Source: an uncultured Clostridia bacterium
GTDB taxonomy: Bacteria > Bacillota > Clostridia > Christensenellales > Aristaeellaceae
DNA: 64,000 bases
NCBI GenBank assembly: GCA_934632155.1
Contig: CAKTXZ010000004.1
Location: 117,599 to 181,598 of the forward strand
Direction: 5' to 3'
Part shown: positions 17,970 through 26,722 of the stretch, in pieces
Numbering within the stretch: the stretch's first letter is position 1
Layout of the letters: the number at the start of each line of letters is the position of its first letter
The notes under the pieces: generated by a model
The model's input: the letters and a program-made list of their open reading frames with translations, nothing else
Database searches by the model: none
Told to the model about the DNA's origin: nothing
Program-made: the position numbers and the translations under genes

Positions 17970-18955
17970 AAGCGATCATGATTCAGCAGGACGAACGCCG
18001 TTCCCTGCTGTGGACGGATGTGGATGAACCGGCTCTGCGCAGCAACGAAGTACGCATCAAGGTTGCCTATGCGGCGCTGAACCGCGCAGATCTGATGCAG
18101 CGTGAAGGAGACTATCCGCCGCCGCCGGATTGCCCCGAATGGATGGGGTTGGAGGTCTCCGGCAAGATTGTTGCCTTCGGCGAGGACGCCGCAGGGAATT
18201 CGCCTTACCGTGTGGGGGATCGGGTTTGCGCCCTGCTCGGCGGCGGCGGCTATGCGGAATATGTCAATGTTCCCTGGGGAATGGTCATGCCGCTGCCCGA
18301 AGGAGTCTCCATGGCGGAAGCCGCCGCAATGCCGGAGGCATTTGCCACCGCCTATTTGAATCTGTTCTGGGTCGGCGGATTAAAGAGGGGCGACACGCTG
18401 CTGATGAACGCCGGCGCCAGCGGCTTGGCCAGCGTGGTCATTCCCATGGCCAAGGCCTTCGGCGCCCGCGTTATTACGACGATTATCGACGAGGACAAGC
18501 GTCAGGAGGTCGCCAAAACAGGCGCGGACCTGATTGTGAATACCGCCGTCCAGCCGATTGCGGACGTCCTGCAGGCCGAGCTGTCGGAGGGACGTCCCGT
18601 GGATGTAGCCATCGACTGCCTCGGCGGCGAGGTCATGGGGCAATGCCTTGAATGCCTGCGCCATGGCGCGCGATGGATTGTGATTGCCGCGCTGGCGGGA
18701 CAGTTTACCAGTATAGATCTGAAGAACATTTATAAGCGCAATGTGAAAATCATCGGCTCTACCCTTCGCTCCAAGAGCCCTGATGAGAAGAAGGCGATCC
18801 TCTCCGCCCTCGTTCAGGATGTATGGCCAAAGGTCAAAAGCGGCGAAGTGCGCCCCACCATTTACCGGGTCATGCCCATTACCCAAGCGGAGGAAGCCCA
18901 TGCTATCCTTCAGCGCGGCGAAAACGTAGGGAAGGTTGTGCTGCAAATTGTTTAA
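17966..18955 (+). CDS. Zinc-independent quinone oxidoreductase-like dehydrogenase (PIG3/QOR type)
   Basis: 329-residue MDR protein of the NADPH:quinone reductase branch. NRADLMQREGDYPPPP, then MGLEVSG near residue 55, and NAGASGLASVVIPMAKAFGA as the cofactor-binding turn match the TP53I3/QOR subfamily, which lacks zinc. Last gene of the operon, joined to the epimerase by a 4-base ATGA overlap. In bacteria these enzymes reduce enones or quinones; here it may take reactive keto intermediates from sugar oxidation. No clear terminator follows; repeat copy A starts about 170 bases downstream. Confidence 0.88.
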   Translation: MKAIMIQQDERRSLLWTDVDEPALRSNEVRIKVAYAALNRADLMQREGDYPPPPDCPEWMGLEVSGKIVAFGEDAAGNSPYRVGDRVCALLGGGGYAEYVNVPWGMVMPLPEGVSMAEAAAMPEAFATAYLNLFWVGGLKRGDTLLMNAGASGLASVVIPMAKAFGARVITTIIDEDKRQEVAKTGADLIVNTAVQPIADVLQAELSEGRPVDVAIDCLGGEVMGQCLECLRHGARWIVIAALAGQFTSIDLKNIYKRNVKIIGSTLRSKSPDEKKAILSALVQDVWPKVKSGEVRPTIYRVMPITQAEEAHAILQRGENVGKVVLQIV

Positions 18956-19128
18956 GACAGGGCGCGCTTCCCATGCGAAGCGACTCCGGTCAGGTGGGGA
19001 ATATGCGCGGTGAACCGATGGATTGCACGGGGCGCTGCGTCCCGAATCGGAACGAACGCTCTGCGCGCCGTCATGGAAGGGCGATCATTTGCGGAATGTC
19101 GCTAAGCCCGCCTTTTCCCCTGAATCGC

Positions 19129-19394
19129 TTTGCGCCCCACACGGCTGCGCGGGGCGCAAAGTGTGTCGAAAACTGTATTTTTACCACGCTTCATGCAGAA
19201 TGACGCCTTGCATTCTGCAGGACAGGCTGCAAAAATGATTTTTCTGCGCGAACGCTCCGCAAAATTTCCCTGCCCGTCAAAGGCGGGCGATCCGAAGCAA
19301 AAGGGCGACAGCACAAAATGCTGCCGCCCTTTCTTGCATCCGGCTGATTGGCTCGCTGCTTTTTTGACAGCCCGAACGAATTTCCGATTCGTTC
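19129..19394 (+). repeat. Structured intergenic repeat, copy A
   Basis: Shares ordered blocks with copies B (45713-45970) and C (63588-63888, reverse strand): a GC hairpin (TTTGCGCCCC...GGGGCGCAAA, 19129-19160), GTGTGTCGAAAACTG, hairpin TGCAGAATG/CATTCTGCA, the block GGCTGCAAAAATG..TTTTCTGCGCG..CGCTCCGCAAAA, hairpin GCCCG..CGGGC, hairpin GGGCG(A)CAGCA/TGCTGCCGCCC, TTGCATCCGGC, CTTTTTTGACAG and a final hairpin. It ends exactly at the stop of the kinase gene. The preceding 18956-19128 shows no gene. Confidence 0.75.
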
Positions 19395-20291
19395 TCACGT
19401 CTCCCTTTCCTCCGCCGCCCGCGCCGCGCGGGGCACATCGCCCGAAAAGACGGTGGCCTGCGCGTCGCTTTGCACGGTCAGGTCGCCGCCGACGCCGCGC
19501 AGCGTTTCACGCGCGATGTACAGCCCCATGCCGCGGCCCTCGCCCTTGCCGGAATAGCCGGGTTCGAAAATATCCGCCTGCTTTTCCGCAGGAATTGCCG
19601 GGCCGTTGTTCCAAACCTCGAAGAAAAAGCGCTTAACATCCTCGCCCAGCGTCAGCACCAAGCGCGGCTTTTTCACCTCTGCCAGCGCGTCCATGGCGTT
19701 ATCCAGCAGATTGGAAAGCACGCGGCACATCTCCCACGCAGGCAGGGGCAGCCCCTCCCACGTTCCCTGCACACGAATCTCCGTGTAAATTCCGCGCTCC
19801 GCCGCCTCCGCCGTCTTGGCGCGCAGCAGGGCGTTGACCGGCGCGCAGGCCGTTTTGAGCGTTTTGCTCAGCGCCTGAATGCTGCCGTACACCTGATCGA
19901 TATAGCGGTTTGCCTCCTGATGCTCGCCCATCTCGATCAGGCTGTAAACCACCTGCAGATGATTGAGAAAATCGTGCCGCTGGGCGCGCAGGGCGTGGTT
20001 GAGATCCGTCATCTGGTTGACGGTTTCGTTCAGTCCCGAAAGCTTAACCGTCATGCGCCGCGCCGCCAACGCCTCGCGAATATCCACCGCAGCGCCCCAT
20101 GCCGCCACAAGGAACATCACAATAACCAGCACGTCGCCCAGCACGCCGCTGAACGCGGCGTTCACCTCGTCATTCAGCACATAAACGGCCAGCGCGGCCA
20201 TGGCGGCAATCTGCAGCGCGTTAATCACGATGGCGTAATCCGCCGCCTTGCGCAGGTTAAACTGCGGCCGCGGCCTGCGAATTGTTTTCAT
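19395..20291 (-). CDS. Membrane sensor histidine kinase with Spo0B-like dimerisation helix
   Basis: 298 residues: two hydrophobic helices (about 18-70) with almost no extracytoplasmic loop, then the Spo0B-like phosphoacceptor helix ALRAQRHDFLNHLQVVYSLI with the histidine in RHDFLNH, and a GHKL ATPase with N-box NLLDNAMDAL and G-box GEGRGMGLYIA. No response-regulator gene is adjacent. Its ATG overlaps the stop of the sigma gene (20288-20291), making it the last gene of a dnaE-linked operon. The signal is probably membrane-borne or from a partner protein. Spo0B-domain kinases include CitA/DcuS types, but the periplasmic sensor of that group is missing. Confidence 0.85.
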   Translation of the reverse strand: MKTIRRPRPQFNLRKAADYAIVINALQIAAMAALAVYVLNDEVNAAFSGVLGDVLVIVMFLVAAWGAAVDIREALAARRMTVKLSGLNETVNQMTDLNHALRAQRHDFLNHLQVVYSLIEMGEHQEANRYIDQVYGSIQALSKTLKTACAPVNALLRAKTAEAAERGIYTEIRVQGTWEGLPLPAWEMCRVLSNLLDNAMDALAEVKKPRLVLTLGEDVKRFFFEVWNNGPAIPAEKQADIFEPGYSGKGEGRGMGLYIARETLRGVGGDLTVQSDAQATVFSGDVPRAARAAEERET

Positions 20292-21022
20292 TCAGGCTCC
20301 ATCTCCCTTCGCAGCGCGGCCAGCGCGCGGCGTTCCATGCGCGAAACCTGCATCTGCGACATTTGCAGCCGCTGCGCCGCCTCCCGCTGGCTGAGCCGCT
20401 GCGTAAAGCGAAGCGCAAGCAGCGATTGCTCCTGCGTGCTGAGCTTGGCCAGCGCGCGTTCCAGATCAGCGCGCCGTTCGGCGTTTTCGAAGCCGGGCTC
20501 CTGAAACGGCAGCCTGTCGCCCAGCGTCATGCCCTCCTCGTCCGGCTGATCGATGGAGGCGACGCGCGCCCTGTCGCGCAGGGCGACGGCCTCCATCACG
20601 CGCTCCATCTCCCAGCCCAACGCCGTCGACAGCTCGCGCGGCGTCGGCTCCCGGCGATGTTGGGCGACGAACGCCTCCCGGGCGCGCTGCAATTGTGCGG
20701 CCTGCTCCGCCAGCGTGCGCGGCGCGCGCACAACACCCGCCCGATCCCGCAGATAATTGCGCACCGCTCCTGTGATCGTGGGCGTTACGAAGGTCGTAAA
20801 CTTGAGCCCGCGCGACGCGTCGAACGTACGCAGTGCAGACACGCACGCCATGCAGGCAACCTGATACAGATCGTCATATTCCGCGCCGCGGCCGTGAAAG
20901 CGCCGCGCGATCATCGCGCACAACGCCAGCGACGCCTCCAGCGCCCGCCGCAGCGCCTCTTCGTCGTGGGACGCGGCGTATTCGCATGCCAGCGCATGCA
21001 TCAACGAAGCGTCCATCGTCAT
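20288..21022 (-). CDS. RNA polymerase sigma factor, SigB/SigF/SigG group
   Basis: 244-residue group-3 sigma-70 factor. Region 2 contains DDLYQVACMACVSALRTFD and FTTFVTPTITGAVRNYLRD; region 3 follows VRAPRTLAEQ; region 4 ends with the HTH SQREAAQRLQMSQMQVSR. ATG 21022 is chosen because it forms an ATGA overlap with the upstream RsbW-like stop; the frame is open further upstream but overlaps that gene. Adjacent to an anti-sigma-like protein, as in rsbW-sigB and spoIIAB-sigF. No anti-anti-sigma (SpoIIAA/RsbV) gene accompanies it. Which regulon (stress or sporulation) is not decided by the sequence. Confidence 0.9.
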   Translation of the reverse strand: MTMDASLMHALACEYAASHDEEALRRALEASLALCAMIARRFHGRGAEYDDLYQVACMACVSALRTFDASRGLKFTTFVTPTITGAVRNYLRDRAGVVRAPRTLAEQAAQLQRAREAFVAQHRREPTPRELSTALGWEMERVMEAVALRDRARVASIDQPDEEGMTLGDRLPFQEPGFENAERRADLERALAKLSTQEQSLLALRFTQRLSQREAAQRLQMSQMQVSRMERRALAALRREMEPE

Positions 21023-21396
21023 ACGCAGGCGGGCAGAATCATATGCACGCCGCGCACGCCGTGCTCGTCCCGCTCCAGATCCACATCGCGCACAAGCGTT
21101 CCGATAATCAGTCGGGCGATATCCGCATCGGCCGCATCCGGGCAGGACTGCTTCGTCTGCATCGACGCGTTCAGGCACACGTGCAGGCCGTCCCGCTCCG
21201 CCGTGCAGCGCAGCGTCAGCGTTTCGGCCTGATAATCCTGATGCAGCAGCAATTCGCAGCTTTCGTCAATCGCCGTTTTCAGGTCGTCCATCACATCCAG
21301 CGGCAGATCGTACAGCGCGCATACGCCGGACACCGCCATTCGAAGCACCATCGTCCATTCCGGCCGCGCCGGAACGCTCAAAACCATCGGGTTCAC
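21019..21396 (-). CDS. RsbW/SpoIIAB-like anti-sigma factor with degenerate kinase boxes
   Basis: 125 residues beginning GTG at 21396, overlapping the dnaE TGA and preceded by GAGGAA. The segment DDLKTAIDESCELLLHQ aligns with the N-box helix of RsbW/SpoIIAB, retaining the catalytic-type Glu, but the Mg-binding Asn (canonical EAxxN) is replaced and no DxGxG G1 box is visible. It may therefore bind the neighbouring sigma factor without being an active kinase. Its stop overlaps the sigma start. Identification rests on the one motif, size and gene order. Confidence 0.72.
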   Translation of the reverse strand: MNPMVLSVPARPEWTMVLRMAVSGVCALYDLPLDVMDDLKTAIDESCELLLHQDYQAETLTLRCTAERDGLHVCLNASMQTKQSCPDAADADIARLIIGTLVRDVDLERDEHGVRGVHMILPACV

Positions 21397-24300
21397 GCTT
21401 TCCTCACCACTTTCATATTTTCCGCATCCACTTCGCCGCGCAGCGCGGCGGCCGCGGTTTCCGCATCGCACACCCATGCCTCGCGCGGAGCAAGCAGCGT
21501 AAGCTGCTCCTTGGGCAGATGCATATACACCGGCACGCCGCCGGGAATACCCGAAAGCAGCGCCAGCACGCTCGGCATCTGCTCTCGGTCGAGCCGAAGA
21601 TACAGCTTTTCCGGCGCGTCCTTGGCGCGCTGCGCCGGCGTTTTTCCGCTTTCGCGGGGCGCGCCCTGCCGCGGCGCGGCGGTTAACGGCTCAATCGTGT
21701 CGATCAGGAGCTTGGGCTCCTCATCCTCGCGAACCGAAAGCTTTCCCGTCGCCAGCACCGGCTGATCCACCGCCAATTCGCGGCTATAGCGCTCGTAAAT
21801 GCGGGGAAAGAGCAGGCATTCGATCTGCCCGGTCTGGTCCTCCAGCGTAAGAAAGCCCATCATCGCGCCCTTTTTGGTTGCCTTGGCGTGCGTTTCCACG
21901 ATCATGCCGCCCATGGCGACGCTACGTCCGTCCTCGGAAAGCCCCCTGTCCTCGCGCTCCTCAAATTCGGCCAGATACGCCGTGTTGACCGGCAGCTTTT
22001 TCAGGGTATCCGCATATTCGTCCAAGGGATGCGCCGTGCAGTATACGCCCGTCATTTCCTTTTCCTGCGCCAGAAGCTCGCGCAGCGGATATTCCGGCAC
22101 GCGGGGGAACGTTTCCTCCGTGCGCATGCTTTCGCCCGGCTGCCCGAAATCAAAGAAGGAAACCTGTCCCAGCACATTCTGCCGCCGCTGGCTCTGCTGC
22201 GCGTCCATCGCGCCCTCGTACACCGCCATGCACTGCGCGCGGTTCGCGCCCACGCCGTCAAAGCACCCCGCCTTAATCAGGCTTTCCACGGCGCGCTTGT
22301 TCACATCCTCGCCCGAAACGCGGTGGCAAAAATCGAAAATATCCGCAAATGCGCCGTGCGCCGCGCGCTCGAGCACAATGCTTTCCACCGCCCTCTCCCC
22401 CACGTTCTTCACGCCGCCCATGCCAAAGCGGATGCCTGGCTCTCCAGCGCTCAGATCGACAGAAAATTTGCGCTGGGAACAGTTAATGTGCGGCGGCAGC
22501 ACGGGAATGCCCTTCTGACGGCAATAGTAGATATAGCCTGCAATCTTCCCCGCGTTGCCCGTGACCGAGTTCATCAGCGCGGCCATAAATTCAGCGGGAT
22601 AATGGCATTTGAGATAACCCGTTCGAAGAGCGACCACAGCGTAGCACGCAGCGTGCGGCTTATTAAAGGCATAGGATGCGAAAGCTGTCATTTCATCGAA
22701 AATCTGCTCCGCGGCCTCGGCCGGCACGCCGCGCGCCACCGCGCCGGGGATATGCTCCTCCTGCGAACCGTAGACGAAGTTTTTCCGTTCCTTGGCCATA
22801 ACGTCCTTTTTCTTTTTCGCCATCGCGCGGCGAACCAGATCGCTTCGGCCGTAGGAATAGCCCGCCAGATCGCGCACGATCTGCATCACCTGCTCCTGAT
22901 ACACCATGCAGCCGTAGGTCACATCCAGAATCGGCGCGAGCAGCGGCGTGATATACTTCACCGTTTCGGGATGCTGCTTGCCGCGAATGTAGCGCGGAAT
23001 GGATTCCATCGGCCCGGGACGGTAAAGCGAAATCGCGGCGATAACGTCCTCAAAATTCCGCGGGCGCATATTGGTCAGAAAGGCGCGCATCCCGCCGCCT
23101 TCCAATTGAAATACGCCGTCCGTATCGCCTGCGCAGATCATGTCGTATACCTTTTCGTCGTCCAGCGGAATATCCTCAGGTTGAAGGTCTATGCCGCGCA
23201 GGCGCAGCATATCCAGCGTATCGCGGATAACGGTCAGCGTACGCAGCCCCAGAAAATCCATCTTGAGCAGCCCCAGCTTTTCAATAATGCCCATGGGGTA
23301 CTGCGTGGTAATCACTTCGTCGTTTCGCTGCAGCGGCACATAGTCCGTCACCGCGTCGCGGGTGATAAGCACGCCCGCGGCATGGGTCGAGGCATGGCGC
23401 GGCATGCCCTCCAGCGTCAGCGCAGTGTCGACCAGCCGCTTAACGCGCGCGTCGTTATCGTACATTTCCTTCAGGTCTCGGCTTTGCTCCAGCGCCTTTT
23501 CCAGCGTCATGGACAGCGCGGCGGGTACCGCCTTGGCCACCTGATCCACCTCGGCGTAGGGATAGCCCAGCACGCGTCCCACATCGCGCAGCACGCCGCG
23601 GGCCGCCATCGTGCCAAAGGTGATGATCTGGCACACATGATCCTGTCCGTATTTACGCGCGACATAGTCGATGACCTCCTGCCGCCGCTCGTAGCAAAAA
23701 TCCACGTCGATATCCGGCATGGAAACGCGTTCCGGGTTCAGAAAGCGCTCAAAGAGCAGGTTGTACTTGAGCGGATCGAGCATGGTGATATTCAGGCAGT
23801 ATGCCACAATGCTGCCCGCGCCGCTGCCGCGCCCGGGGCCGACCATGATGCCGTTGTCCTTGGCGTACTTGATAAAATCCCACACGATCAGAAAGTAATC
23901 CACATAGCCCATCTTTGCGATGACCGAAAGCTCGTATTCCAGCCGTTCGCGCGCGGCCGCGTCGTCCTGCGGATAGCGCGCGCGCAGCCCCTCCTCGCAC
24001 AGGCGGCGCAGCATGCTTTCGCTCGTTTCGCCCTCCGGCACGGGATAGCGCGGCAGATGGATGGTATGAAAATCAAAATCCACCCGGCAGCGGGCGGCAA
24101 TCTCCGCCGCGCGCGCAACGGCGTCCGCGTGATCGGGGAACAGCGAAAGCATCTCTTCCTCGGATTTGACGAACAATTCGCGGGTGTGCATCCGCATGCG
24201 CTGTTCATCCTCGAGCGTCTTGCCCGTCTGGATGCACATGAGCACCTCCTGCGCGTCGGCGTCCTCCCGCGTAAGATAGTGGCAGTCGTTCGTCGCCACA

Positions 24301-24893
24301 AGCGGCACGCCCGTCTTTTCGCTCATGGCAATCAGCCGGGGAAGCACCGTCTTTTCCTCCGGGATGCCATGATCCATGATTTCAATATAGAAATGCTCCG
24401 GGCCGAATATATCGCACATCATGCGCACATACGCTTCGGCGTCCTGATACCGCTCGTCCAGCAGAAGCTTGGGCAAATCCCCGCTCAGACACGCCGACAG
24501 CGCAATCAGCCCCTCGTGGCGCTCCCGCAGCAGCGCATAATCGATTCGCGGCTTGTAATAATAACCGCGGGTGAAGGATTCGCTGGAAAGGAACATCAAA
24601 TTCCGGTAGCCCGTCTCATTTTCACACAGCAGAATCAAATGGCTGTATTCGCGGGAAAGCGCGCGCTTGTCCTCCATATCGGGGCAGACATACATTTCGC
24701 AGCCGATGACCGGATGAACGCCCGCCTCCTTGCAGGCGGTGTAGAACTCCACCGCGCCGTAAAGCACGCCGTGATCCGTACTGGCGCAGGCGTTCATGCC
24801 CAGCTCCTTCACGCGCCCGACCAGCCGCCGGATGCGGCACGCGCCGTCCAGCAGGCTGTATTCCGTGTGCAGATGCAGATGCGCAAACGCCAT
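21393..24893 (-). CDS. dnaE: DNA polymerase III subunit alpha, DnaE type
   Basis: Replicative polymerase subunit, 1166 residues. The N-terminal PHP domain begins FAHLHLHTEYSLLDGACRI, the palm carries the catalytic aspartates in MPDIDVDFCYERR (about residue 400), then thumb and fingers with YRPGPMESIPRYIRGK, tandem HhH, and a C-terminal OB-fold (about 980-1060: VAMGGMIVETHAKATKKGAMMGFLTLEDQTG). Full length and apparently intact. AAGGAGG precedes ATG 24893. It is unusual only in leading, with a 4-base overlap, into an anti-sigma/sigma/kinase trio. In Clostridia it normally acts beside PolC. Confidence 0.97.
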   Translation of the reverse strand: MAFAHLHLHTEYSLLDGACRIRRLVGRVKELGMNACASTDHGVLYGAVEFYTACKEAGVHPVIGCEMYVCPDMEDKRALSREYSHLILLCENETGYRNLMFLSSESFTRGYYYKPRIDYALLRERHEGLIALSACLSGDLPKLLLDERYQDAEAYVRMMCDIFGPEHFYIEIMDHGIPEEKTVLPRLIAMSEKTGVPLVATNDCHYLTREDADAQEVLMCIQTGKTLEDEQRMRMHTRELFVKSEEEMLSLFPDHADAVARAAEIAARCRVDFDFHTIHLPRYPVPEGETSESMLRRLCEEGLRARYPQDDAAARERLEYELSVIAKMGYVDYFLIVWDFIKYAKDNGIMVGPGRGSGAGSIVAYCLNITMLDPLKYNLLFERFLNPERVSMPDIDVDFCYERRQEVIDYVARKYGQDHVCQIITFGTMAARGVLRDVGRVLGYPYAEVDQVAKAVPAALSMTLEKALEQSRDLKEMYDNDARVKRLVDTALTLEGMPRHASTHAAGVLITRDAVTDYVPLQRNDEVITTQYPMGIIEKLGLLKMDFLGLRTLTVIRDTLDMLRLRGIDLQPEDIPLDDEKVYDMICAGDTDGVFQLEGGGMRAFLTNMRPRNFEDVIAAISLYRPGPMESIPRYIRGKQHPETVKYITPLLAPILDVTYGCMVYQEQVMQIVRDLAGYSYGRSDLVRRAMAKKKKDVMAKERKNFVYGSQEEHIPGAVARGVPAEAAEQIFDEMTAFASYAFNKPHAACYAVVALRTGYLKCHYPAEFMAALMNSVTGNAGKIAGYIYYCRQKGIPVLPPHINCSQRKFSVDLSAGEPGIRFGMGGVKNVGERAVESIVLERAAHGAFADIFDFCHRVSGEDVNKRAVESLIKAGCFDGVGANRAQCMAVYEGAMDAQQSQRRQNVLGQVSFFDFGQPGESMRTEETFPRVPEYPLRELLAQEKEMTGVYCTAHPLDEYADTLKKLPVNTAYLAEFEEREDRGLSEDGRSVAMGGMIVETHAKATKKGAMMGFLTLEDQTGQIECLLFPRIYERYSRELAVDQPVLATGKLSVREDEEPKLLIDTIEPLTAAPRQGAPRESGKTPAQRAKDAPEKLYLRLDREQMPSVLALLSGIPGGVPVYMHLPKEQLTLLAPREAWVCDAETAAAALRGEVDAENMKVVRKA

Positions 24894-24931
24894 TGTCCAT
24901 TCCTCCTTGCAGGGTATTCCATCCTATTTTA

Positions 24932-24960
24932 ATTATAACACAGTTTTTAGCGCTTGAAAA
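24932..24960 (-). promoter_or_regulatory. Promoter of the dnaE operon
   Basis: Minus strand: extended -10 TGTTATAAT (TATAAT at 24932-24937), 17-base spacer, weak -35 TTTTCA (24955-24960), about 40 bases before ATG 24893. Confidence 0.65.
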
Positions 24961-25031
24961 CCGTCCCCATCGGAAAATCAACGCTTTGAAGGGGACGAAG
25001 CAAACAATTTTCCTCAAGCGCCTCCGCGCCC

Positions 25032-25060
25032 TTGCATTCATCCGGGCGCTATGCTACAAT
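25032..25060 (+). promoter_or_regulatory. Promoter of the MFS gene
   Basis: TTGCAT (25032-25037), 17-base spacer, TACAAT (25055-25060), about 47 bases before ATG 25107. Divergent from the dnaE promoter. Confidence 0.65.
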
Positions 25061-25106
25061 GCCTGTGGATGGAACGAGCGAACATTCCTTTCAGGAGTTG
25101 GCCGGC

Positions 25107-26513
25107 ATGAAAAAGCTTCGTTTACAGGCGTTTCGCCTGACGCTCTCGGACATTTACAATCTGAAGGACGACGACGCGAAGGGGCGGCTAATCAGTCTGG
25201 GCAGCGGCCTGATGACGGCGTTTTATAACGTGTTCGTCACCGGTATTTTCTATACCGGCTTTCTGTCCATGTACGGCATGTCGATCACGGGCGTGGGCGT
25301 CATTTCCTTCATTCCCTACATCGCCAGCTGCTTCTCGATCTTTTCGCCCATGGCGCTGCGCCGCTTCAAAAGGCCGAAGCGGGCGATGCTGCTGGCCAAG
25401 GTTTTCTTTTACGTCCTGTATATTCTGGCCACAACGATCATGCCCACGCTGGTTCACGATGAGCGCGCGCGGCTGCTATGGTTTGCGGGCATTCTGTTTC
25501 TGGCGCATTCGGTTTACGCCCTGTTCAGCCCGGGGCTGACGGCGTGGTTTTACACCTTTTACCCGGCGGACAACGAGCGCCGCACCCGCTATATTACCCT
25601 CAACCAGATTTTTTCCTCCGTCATGAGCAGCTCGGTGCTGTTACTTTCCGGCCTGCTGACGGACGCGGTCGCCGGCTCGCCCCATCAGGGCGCGCTGATT
25701 CTCGCCTTCCGCTATCTGGCGTTCGGGCTGGTCCTGATCGACGTGGGCATGCAGGCCTGCGCCAAGGAGCGCCCCCTGTCGGCGGGTGCGCCGGTGCGCC
25801 TTCGTCAGGTCTTTACTCTGCCCTTCCGCTATCGCAAATTCCTCCTGTGCATGCTGCTCATGTTTTATTGGAGCTTTATTTCCAACCTGAACAACGGGCT
25901 GTGGAACTACCATTTGCTCAACCACATGCATTTTTCCTACACGCTGATTAACGCCATGTCGGCGGTCTACACGGCGGTGCTGGTCACCACGTCGGGGCTG
26001 TGGCGGCGCGCGCTTCGGCGCTATTCGTGGATCAAGACCTTCGGCATCGCCAACCTGATCTGGGTGCCGACAGAGGTATTTTTCTTTCTGATGACGCCGG
26101 ATCGGGCGTATTTGTACGTGCCGCTTTGCGTTGTGCAGCACCTGATTTCCGTCGGGCTGAACCTTTCCTACGCCAACGTGCTCTACATGAACCTGCCGAA
26201 GGAAAACGCCACGGCGCACATCGCCTTCCAGAGCATCGGCTGCAACCTGTTTTCCTTCCTCGGCCTGATAACGGGCACCGCCATCAGCGGCATTACCGGC
26301 GACGGCACCTTCCGCTTCCTTGGCATGGACGCCTACTCCGTGCAGTTTACGACCCTCGCCCGCGCCGTCACCATGGGCTCCGTCGCCTTGATCTGCATTC
26401 GCTTCTGGCGCGCCTTCACAAGGGACGAGGATATCCGGGAGGTGGAGGCGCAAAACGAAGTGCGCCGCACGCACCGCGCCGTACGCCGGCGTTTGCGCCA
26501 GAGCGGACGCTAA
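25107..26513 (+). CDS. Major facilitator superfamily-like membrane protein
   Basis: About 468 residues with roughly eleven or twelve hydrophobic helices and a basic loop after helix 3 (RRFKRPKRAMLL), the usual MFS A-loop position. The C-terminal tail is strongly basic (RRTHRAVRRRLRQSGR). ATG 25107 with AGGAG upstream is preferred to the longer upstream reading. No sugar- or drug-specific motif is recognised; such Clostridia MFS proteins are usually annotated only as putative transporters. It is a single-gene unit, with an inverted repeat directly after the stop. Confidence 0.75.
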   Translation: MKKLRLQAFRLTLSDIYNLKDDDAKGRLISLGSGLMTAFYNVFVTGIFYTGFLSMYGMSITGVGVISFIPYIASCFSIFSPMALRRFKRPKRAMLLAKVFFYVLYILATTIMPTLVHDERARLLWFAGILFLAHSVYALFSPGLTAWFYTFYPADNERRTRYITLNQIFSSVMSSSVLLLSGLLTDAVAGSPHQGALILAFRYLAFGLVLIDVGMQACAKERPLSAGAPVRLRQVFTLPFRYRKFLLCMLLMFYWSFISNLNNGLWNYHLLNHMHFSYTLINAMSAVYTAVLVTTSGLWRRALRRYSWIKTFGIANLIWVPTEVFFFLMTPDRAYLYVPLCVVQHLISVGLNLSYANVLYMNLPKENATAHIAFQSIGCNLFSFLGLITGTAISGITGDGTFRFLGMDAYSVQFTTLARAVTMGSVALICIRFWRAFTRDEDIREVEAQNEVRRTHRAVRRRLRQSGR

Positions 26514-26544
26514 GACGGCGTATGCTTAAGGCGTAAGGCCGTCT
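26513..26544 (+). terminator. Inverted repeat after the MFS gene, possible terminator
   Basis: AGACGGC (26513-26519) pairs with GCCGTCT (26538-26544) immediately after the stop. No U-run follows, so termination activity is uncertain. The next 180 bases up to 26723 hold no supported gene. Confidence 0.4.
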
Positions 26545-26722
26545 CTTGACCGGCAATAAGCGGCGAGCCCGTTCATTCGCCCAGCCCGTCCGCATAACAA
26601 GCCTCCACGGCTGCCGCCATGGCAAGCTTCATCATGCGCTGCGGCATCATCAGGCCGAAGCTGCCGCGACGCGCAGCAAAATACCTTTCAGTATTGCTTA
26701 TTAACCCAAGGGGGCCGCGAAT

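Noticed and set aside
21888..24932. 1014-codon open frame opposite dnaE, and similar long antisense frames such as 55994-58348 and 61462-63561
   Set aside because: High G+C third positions leave long open antisense frames. These lack ribosome sites and protein-like composition (runs of His/Arg/Gln), while the opposite strand encodes clear families.
26573..26700. Short minus-strand frame ending SFGLMMPQRMMKLAMAAAVEACYADGLGE
   Set aside because: It looks protein-like over 40 codons but has no start with a ribosome site and runs into antisense of the hypothetical gene. A gene remnant is possible but cannot be supported.
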